From CAVSUR01 sp052143655 (lineage in GTDB: Bacteria > Actinomycetota > Actinomycetes > Streptosporangiales > Streptosporangiaceae), in NCBI GenBank assembly GCA_052143655.1, contig JBKQSL010000120.1, forward strand, positions 1-26,382: a stretch of DNA of 26,382 nt, given 5' to 3'. Shown here in pieces: positions 21,663 to 26,382 of this stretch. Within the stretch, counting starts at the first letter, position 1; every line of letters begins with the position of its first letter. The position numbers and the translations under genes were made by a program. The notes beneath the pieces were generated by a model. It had not been told where the DNA came from, made no database searches, and saw only the letters and a program-made list of their open reading frames with translations.

Positions 21663-22313
21663 GTGCTGCTGCTCGCATTCGACACCTCAACCCCGGCGGT
21701 GACCGTCGCCCTGCGCGACGGCACCGGGGTGGTCGCAGCTGCCACCGAGGTCGCCGGTCACCAGCACGGCGAGCTGCTCGCGGCCACCATAGACCGGCTG
21801 CTGCGCGAGGCGGGCGCCGTGCCCGGGCAGCTGTCCTGCGTGGCGGTCGGCACCGGCCCGGGGCCGTACACCGGGCTGCGCGCGGGCCTGGTGACAGGCC
21901 GGGTACTGGCCAGCGCCCTGGGCATCCGGGCGGACGGGATCTGCTCACTGGACGTGATCGCAGCCGCTGCTGCCCCGCAGGCGCGCGGCCGGGAGTTCCT
22001 GGTCGCCACCGACGCCCGCCGCCGGGAGGTCTACTGGGCCCGGTACTCGGCGGCCGGGCAGCGGCTCGATGGGCCTTCGGTCGGGTTCCCCGCGGAGCTG
22101 CCGGCCGGCCTGCCGGCGGCCGGCGAAGGCGCCGAGCGCTACCCGGAGCTGGCCGCCGAGGTCATCGGCCAGCCCTACCCGGAGGCGGCCGTGCTCGCGC
22201 AGCTGGCAGCGGTCAGGGCGGCTGCGGACGAGCCAGCCGTGCCGCTGGAGCCGCTGTACCTGCGCCGGCCAGACGCGCGCGAGCCCGGCAAGCCCAAGCG
22301 GGTGACCGCGTGA
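21663..22313 (+). CDS. tsaB: tRNA threonylcarbamoyladenosine biosynthesis protein TsaB
   Basis: 216 residues from GTG 21663. TsaB is the inactive ASKHA-fold partner of TsaD. It shows LLLAFDTSTPAVTVALRDG, HGELLAATIDRLL, VAVGTGPGPYTGLRAGLVTG and VATDARRREVYWARY, all family blocks. TACGCT (21649-21654), eight bases before the GTG, is a possible -10 of a near-leaderless mRNA, so tsaB may have its own promoter, which matters because the integrated element has cut it off from tsaE. It overlaps rimI (GTGA). Confidence 0.94.
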   Translation: MLLLAFDTSTPAVTVALRDGTGVVAAATEVAGHQHGELLAATIDRLLREAGAVPGQLSCVAVGTGPGPYTGLRAGLVTGRVLASALGIRADGICSLDVIAAAAAPQARGREFLVATDARRREVYWARYSAAGQRLDGPSVGFPAELPAGLPAAGEGAERYPELAAEVIGQPYPEAAVLAQLAAVRAAADEPAVPLEPLYLRRPDAREPGKPKRVTA

Positions 22314-22843
22314 GCCCGGCAACCCCGCCCAGCCCGGCCGGCCCGCGCAGCCAGGTCCGCGCGATGCTGCGGCCGATGACGGCGGCCGACATTCCCGCGG
22401 TGCTGGTGCTCGAGGACGAGCTGTTCGGCGCGGAAGCCTGGTCCCGGCAGATGCTGGCCGACGAGCTGCGCCAGCAGCCCGCTACCCGGCACTACCTGGT
22501 CGTGGACGACGGCGCGCTGGCCGGGTACGCCGGGCTGCTGGCCGCCGGGCACCAGGCCGACGTCCTCACCCTGGCGGTGGCGGCCGGCCGGTGGGGCCAG
22601 GGAATCGGCTCGGTGCTGCTGACCGCGCTGCTGGGCGAGGCGGCCCGGCGCGGCTGCACCGAGATGTTCCTGGAGGTCCGGGCCGACAACGACCGGGCCC
22701 AGCGGCTGTACCGCCGGTACGGGTTCGAGCAGATCGGCATCCGCCGCGGCTACTACCAGCCGTCCGGCACCGACGCGCTGGTGATGCGGCACGACATCGT
22801 GCCCGGCGCCGCGGCGCCGGGCAGCCCGGAGGCGGCCCGGTGA
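22310..22843 (+). CDS. rimI: ribosomal-protein-alanine N-acetyltransferase RimI-like (GNAT)
   Basis: 177 residues from GTG 22310, overlapping the tsaB stop. The GNAT fold is clear: MLRPMTAADIPAVLVLEDEL at the start, VLTLAVAAGRWGQGIGSVLL as the acetyl-CoA loop (V.....GQGIG), then MFLEVRADNDRAQRLYRRYG and FEQIGIRRGYYQPSGTDALV, diagnostic of RimI. RimI acetylates the N-terminus of ribosomal protein bS18 in E. coli; in actinobacteria it is always found among the tsa genes. The first ~22 residues are a Pro-rich extension. Confidence 0.92.
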   Translation: MSPATPPSPAGPRSQVRAMLRPMTAADIPAVLVLEDELFGAEAWSRQMLADELRQQPATRHYLVVDDGALAGYAGLLAAGHQADVLTLAVAAGRWGQGIGSVLLTALLGEAARRGCTEMFLEVRADNDRAQRLYRRYGFEQIGIRRGYYQPSGTDALVMRHDIVPGAAAPGSPEAAR

Positions 22844-23883
22844 GCAGGCATGACAGCGCGCCGCTGGTGCTCGGGATCGAGACCTCTTGCGACGAGACCG
22901 GCGCCGGGCTGGTGCGCGGCCGCGAGTTGCTGGCCGACGCAATCGCCTCCAGCGTGGCCGAGCACGCCCGGTTCGGCGGCGTGGTGCCGGAGGTCGCCAG
23001 CCGGGCCCACCTGGAGGCGATGGTCCCGGCCGTGGACCGGGCCATGGCCACCGCTGGGGTCAAGCTCTCCGACGTGGACGCGATCGCGGTGACCGCAGGA
23101 CCGGGACTGGCCGGGGCGCTGCTGGTGGGCGTCTGCGCGGCCAAGGCATACGCCCTCGCGCTCGGCAAGCCGGTCTACGGGGTCAACCACCTGGCCGCGC
23201 ACGTGGCAGTAGATCAGCTGGAACACGGGCCGCTGCCGGCTCCGGTGATCGCCCTGCTGGTCTCCGGCGGCCATTCCTCGCTGCTGCTCGTCGAGCAGCT
23301 GTCCGGGCGCATCGAGCCGCTTGGCGCCACGGTCGACGACGCCGCAGGGGAGGCCTACGACAAGGTCGCCCGGGTGCTCGGGCTGCCGTTCCCCGGCGGC
23401 CCGCCGATCGACGCCGCGGCGAAGTCAGGGACGGCCGATGCCATCGCGTTCCCGCGCGGCAAGTACGCCGACGGCACCCTGGATTTCTCGTTCTCCGGGC
23501 TCAAGACCGCGGTCGCGCGCTGGGTGGAAGCCCGGGAGGCGGCCGGCCAGCCGTTGCCGGTGGCCGACGTCGCGGCGTCCTTCCAGGAGGCCGTGGCCGA
23601 CGTCCTCACCCGCAAGGCGGTGGCGGCGTGCCGGGCGCACGGCGTGGACCACCTGGTGATCGGCGGCGGGGTGGCGGCCAACTCGCGGCTGCGGGCGCTG
23701 GCCGCGCAGCGCTGCGCGGCCGCCGGGCTCCGGCTGCGGGTGCCCAGGCCCGGGCTGTGCACCGATAACGGGGCGATGGTCGCGGCTCTCGGAGCCGAGC
23801 TGGCGGCGGCTGGCGCGCCGCCATCGGCGCTGGATTTCCCGGCGGATTCCGGCCTCCCGGTGACCAGCATCGTCGCGCCGTAG
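22840..23883 (+). CDS. tsaD: tRNA N6-adenosine threonylcarbamoyltransferase TsaD
   Basis: 347 residues from GTG 22840, overlapping the rimI stop (GTGA). TsaD transfers the threonylcarbamoyl group to A37 of tRNA with TsaB and TsaE. Visible motifs are LGIETSCDETGAGLV, EVASRAHLEAMVPAVDRAM, VTAGPGLAGALLVG, the metal-binding HLAAH (~115-119), LVSGGHSSLLLV, DDAAGEAYDKVARVLGLPFP and VIGGGVAANSRLRALAAQRC, with the second metal Asp in CTDNGAMVAALG. The length matches the bacterial family. No residue is missing. Confidence 0.95.
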   Translation: MSRHDSAPLVLGIETSCDETGAGLVRGRELLADAIASSVAEHARFGGVVPEVASRAHLEAMVPAVDRAMATAGVKLSDVDAIAVTAGPGLAGALLVGVCAAKAYALALGKPVYGVNHLAAHVAVDQLEHGPLPAPVIALLVSGGHSSLLLVEQLSGRIEPLGATVDDAAGEAYDKVARVLGLPFPGGPPIDAAAKSGTADAIAFPRGKYADGTLDFSFSGLKTAVARWVEAREAAGQPLPVADVAASFQEAVADVLTRKAVAACRAHGVDHLVIGGGVAANSRLRALAAQRCAAAGLRLRVPRPGLCTDNGAMVAALGAELAAAGAPPSALDFPADSGLPVTSIVAP

Positions 23884-23937
23884 CCGCGCTGCCCGCGGCA
23901 GCGGCAGCCGTCCGGCAGGAGCCCGCTGCCTGCCGGT

Positions 23938-23966
23938 TTGACGTGACCGGGACTGCGGGCTACTGT
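23938..23966 (+). promoter_or_regulatory. groESL promoter
   Basis: TTGACG (-35, 23938-23943) and TACTGT (-10, 23961-23966) are separated by 17 bases, near-ideal for the vegetative sigma factor. The predicted start (~23973) coincides with the first base of the CIRCE element. Confidence 0.8.
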
Positions 23967-23972
23967 TCGGAA

Positions 23973-23999
23973 CTAGCACTCACTACGGTAGAGTGCTAA
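23973..23999. promoter_or_regulatory. CIRCE operator (HrcA binding site)
   Basis: CTAGCACTC, a 9-base spacer, then GAGTGCTAA: the consensus TTAGCACTC-N9-GAGTGCTAA with one mismatch in the first base. It lies at the transcription start of groES, so HrcA would block transcription until heat or folding stress. Confidence 0.95.
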
Positions 24000-24095
24000 T
24001 GCGACGAGACGGCCTGGCACCCGCGACGGCAGGCCGCCGTGGTCGCCTCTCTCAGTCATTTTCAGCTATCCCTTTTCGGAGGGGGAGGTCAGATC

Positions 24096-24407
24096 GTGAC
24101 GACCGCCACCAAGGTTGTTCTCAAGCCGCTGGAAGACCGGATCGTAGTGCGCCCGCTCGAGGCTGAGCAGACCACCGCGTCCGGCCTGGTCATCCCGGAC
24201 ACCGCCAAGGAGAAGCCCCAGGAGGGCGAGGTCCTGGCGGTGGGGCCGGGCCGGTTCGACGACGCCGGCGCCAAGCGCGTCCCGATGGACGTCAAGGTCG
24301 GCGACGTGGTGCTGTACAGCAAGTACGGCGGCACGGAAGTGAAGTACCACGGCGAGGAGTACCTGGTGCTCTCCGCCCGCGACGTGCTCGCGATCGTCGA
24401 GAAGTAG
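24096..24407 (+). CDS. groES: co-chaperonin GroES
   Basis: 103 residues from GTG 24096, preceded by GGGGGAGG (24080-24088). GroES is the heptameric lid of the GroEL chamber. It shows KPLEDRIVVRPLEAEQTTAS with the mobile loop, GLVIPDTAKEKPQEGEVLAV, then VGDVVLYSKYGGTEVKYHGE and EYLVLSARDVLAIVEK, matching actinobacterial GroES end to end. The mRNA leader from CIRCE is ~120 bases. It is first in the groES-groEL1 operon. Confidence 0.97.
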   Translation: MTTATKVVLKPLEDRIVVRPLEAEQTTASGLVIPDTAKEKPQEGEVLAVGPGRFDDAGAKRVPMDVKVGDVVLYSKYGGTEVKYHGEEYLVLSARDVLAIVEK

Positions 24408-24460
24408 CGAGCCGATCGTCTGCCCGGGCCCCGGCCCGGGCCAGGCACAACCGCGTTTCG

Positions 24461-24526
24461 CCGCCCCGGATCGGTCCGCGGCCCGTCGGAGGCAGTCTCC
24501 GCTGGGCGGCGACCGATCCGGGGCGG
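24461..24526. other. long perfect hairpin in the groES-groEL spacer
   Basis: CCGCCCCGGATCGGTC (24461-24476) and its exact complement at 24511-24526 form a 16-bp stem. The 34-base loop contains a second small stem, CGGAG-gcagt-CTCCG. It sits 54 bases after groES and ~100 before groEL, so partial termination or mRNA processing could set the GroES:GroEL ratio. Confidence 0.8.
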
Positions 24527-24629
24527 TGGCATGAGGCACCGCGATCAGGAAATCAGCCGCGAGGCTCAACGACAGCCGCACGGCGCAATGACCGGCAAGG
24601 TTAACGACCCACAAGGCTAGAGGTAATCA

Positions 24630-26243
24630 ATGGCCAAGAGCTTGGACTTCGACGAGGATGCGCGGCATGCGCTCGAGCGCGGGGTAAACCGCCTCGCGGA
24701 TGCCGTGAAGGTGACGCTCGGCCCCAGGGGCCGCAATGTCGTCATCGACAAGAAGTGGGGCGCTCCGACCATCACCAACGACGGCGTGACCGTCGCCCGC
24801 GAGATGGACCTGGAGGACCCGCAGGAGAACCTGGGCGCGCAGCTCGCCAAGGAAGTCGCCACCAAGACCAACGACGTGGCCGGTGACGGCACCACCACGG
24901 CGACGGTGCTGGCCCAGGCGATGGTGCACGAGGGGCTGCGCAGCGTCGCGGCCGGCTCCAACCCGATGGCGCTCAAGCGCGGCGTCGACGCCGCGGCGGC
25001 CGCGATCTCGGAGATGCTGCTCAAGTCGGCCCGCGAGGTCGAGGAGCAGAGCGAGATCGCGAACGTCGCGACGATCTCCGCGCAGGACCCCCGGATCGGC
25101 AAGGTGATCGCCGAGGCCTTCGACAAGGTCGGCAAGGACGGCGTCATCACGGTCGAGGAGGCCCCGACGATGGGGCTGGAGCTCGAGTTCACCGAGGGCA
25201 TGCAGTTCGACAAGGGCTACATCTCGGCGTACTTCGTCACCGACCCCGAGCGGATGGAGGCTGTCATCGAGGACGCCTACATCCTGCTGAACGGCGGCAA
25301 GATCTCCTCGATGGCGGAGTTCCTGCCGCTGCTGGAGCAGATCGCGCAGACCAAGAAGCCGCTGCTGGTGATCGCCGAGGACGTCGACGGCGAGGCGCTG
25401 TCGACCCTGGTGGTCAACAAGATCCGCGGCCTGCTGCACGTCACCGCGGTCAAGGCGCCGGGCTTCGGCGACCGCCGCAAGGCGATGCTGGGCGACATGG
25501 CCGTGCTCACCGGCGGCCAGGTGGTCAGCGAGGAAGTCGGCCTCAAGCTTGAGAACGTCGGGCTCGACGTGCTCGGCCAGGCCCGCCGGGTCGTGGTGAC
25601 CAAGGACACCACCACGATCATCGACGGGGCCGGCGACCAGGCGGAGGTCGACGACCGGGTCCGCCAGCTGCGCGCCGAGATGGAGGCCACGGACTCCGAC
25701 TGGGACCGCGAGAAGCTGCAGGAGCGGATCGCCAAGCTGGCCGGCGGCGTCGCCGTGCTGCGGGCCGGCGCTGCCACCGAGGTCGAGCTGAAGGAGAAGA
25801 AGCACCGGCTCGAGGACGCCGTCTCGGCCACCCGCGCGGCGATCGAGGAGGGCATCATCGCCGGCGGTGGCAGCGCGCTCGTGCACGCGGCCGCCGAGCT
25901 TGGTGACCTGGGCTTCACCGGCGACGAGGCGATCGGCGTCCGGGTGGTCCGCACCGCGCTGACCGCGCCGGCCCGCTGGATCGCGCAGAACGGCGGCGCC
26001 GAGGGCGGCGTCGTGGTGAACAAGATCGCCGAGCTGCCCGCTGGCCACGGCTACAACGCCGTCACCGGCGAGTTCGGCGACCTGATGGCCCAGGGCGTGA
26101 TCGACCCGGTCAAGGTCACCCGCTCGGCGGTGCAGAACGCCGCGTCGATCGCCGGCATGCTGCTGACCACCGAGGTCCTGGTGACCGAGAAGCCGGAGGC
26201 CGAAGCCGCGGCCGACGCCACCGGCCACGGCCACGGCCACTGA
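24630..26243 (+). CDS. groEL1: chaperonin GroEL (GroEL1-type, His-rich tail)
   Basis: 537 residues, starting MAKSLDFDEDARHALERGVN, ~100 bases after a long hairpin behind groES. ATP-site blocks VKVTLGPRGRNVVIDKKWGA, TNDVAGDGTTTATVLAQAM and the later IIAGGGSALVHAAAEL are intact, as is the Asp of KDTTTIIDGAG. The C-terminus ends ATGHGHGH rather than the GGM repeats of housekeeping GroEL2, which, together with the groES linkage, marks it as the actinobacterial GroEL1. A second groEL (groEL2) would be expected elsewhere in the genome. Confidence 0.97.
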   Translation: MAKSLDFDEDARHALERGVNRLADAVKVTLGPRGRNVVIDKKWGAPTITNDGVTVAREMDLEDPQENLGAQLAKEVATKTNDVAGDGTTTATVLAQAMVHEGLRSVAAGSNPMALKRGVDAAAAAISEMLLKSAREVEEQSEIANVATISAQDPRIGKVIAEAFDKVGKDGVITVEEAPTMGLELEFTEGMQFDKGYISAYFVTDPERMEAVIEDAYILLNGGKISSMAEFLPLLEQIAQTKKPLLVIAEDVDGEALSTLVVNKIRGLLHVTAVKAPGFGDRRKAMLGDMAVLTGGQVVSEEVGLKLENVGLDVLGQARRVVVTKDTTTIIDGAGDQAEVDDRVRQLRAEMEATDSDWDREKLQERIAKLAGGVAVLRAGAATEVELKEKKHRLEDAVSATRAAIEEGIIAGGGSALVHAAAELGDLGFTGDEAIGVRVVRTALTAPARWIAQNGGAEGGVVVNKIAELPAGHGYNAVTGEFGDLMAQGVIDPVKVTRSAVQNAASIAGMLLTTEVLVTEKPEAEAAADATGHGHGH

Positions 26244-26307
26244 CCCGCGCCAGCGCCTGACCCTGGCCGCGTGCTGACCAGGGCCACGGCCTGACTGGCA
26301 GGTCACG

Positions 26308-26357
26308 AGCCCGGTGTCTTGCTCCCGCCGCAAGCGGGAGCAAGACACCGGGCTTTC
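26308..26357. terminator. strong intrinsic terminator after groEL
   Basis: Two perfectly complementary 21-base arms (26308-26328 and 26334-26354) around a 5-base loop CGCAA, followed by a short T-rich TTCT. It ends the groES-groEL operon. Confidence 0.92.
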
Positions 26358-26382
26358 TGCTGCCCAACTTCGGCCCGGGCCC

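Noticed and set aside
24627..26348. 573-aa open frame on the - strand opposite groEL
   Set aside because: Shadow of groEL in the opposite strand; no motif, and groEL is unambiguous.

Overview
The window comes from a very high-GC actinomycete chromosome. The evidence is strong G/C third positions, frequent GTG starts, GTGA/ATGA start-stop overlaps, a CIRCE-controlled groES-groEL1 operon with a His-rich GroEL1 tail, and the actinobacterial order (acpS)-nnr-alr-hydrolase-tsaE-tsaB-rimI-tsaD. The genus cannot be fixed from the sequence. Several chromosomal proteins carry Pro/Ala/Arg low-complexity inserts made by short in-frame DNA repeats.

Left chromosomal arm (1-7199): the 3' end of a LuxR-type regulator; a short degenerate holo-ACP-synthase-like ORF that has lost both Mg2+ ligands; the bifunctional NAD(P)HX repair gene nnr; a convergent S9 prolyl-oligopeptidase-type peptidase; alr; an alpha/beta hydrolase; and tsaE.

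Integrated element (about 7198-20113, 12.9 kb): a 12-bp direct repeat (AGTTCCGATCTG) overlaps the tsaE stop codon and recurs 12.9 kb downstream, exactly bracketing the foreign genes. The element looks like an actinomycete integrative and conjugative element (AICE). It has a tyrosine integrase beside the left att site, a MerR/BldC-type excisionase-like gene, a rolling-circle HUH replication initiator beside the right att site, and an FtsK/TraB-type DNA translocase. No relaxase is visible, as expected for TraB-type double-stranded transfer. The rest is mostly unrecognised small genes, many with Cys-rich zinc-finger-like motifs, plus a SprT-like metallopeptidase and a DUF3631-type P-loop ATPase. 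Regulatory DNA is rich: paired 16-bp palindromes upstream of sprT, a complex divergent region (12436-13032) with a 20-bp direct repeat, two perfect inverted repeats and a potential G-quadruplex, a 27-bp operator-like palindrome at 13698, and a hairpin that overlaps the ribosome binding site of traB.

Right chromosomal arm (20114-26382): a membrane-anchored protein with Trp-rich degenerate repeats, then the overlapping tsaB-rimI-tsaD genes, then promoter-CIRCE-groES-(long hairpin)-groEL1 and a strong terminator. The element therefore sits between tsaE and the other t6A tRNA-modification genes, while leaving the tsaE reading frame intact. Its target is a protein-gene 3' end rather than a tRNA gene. 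The strongest candidates for something new are this non-tRNA attachment site, the uncharacterised zinc-finger/SprT/DUF3631 cargo with its own operators, and the catalytically dead, translationally coupled AcpS remnant.
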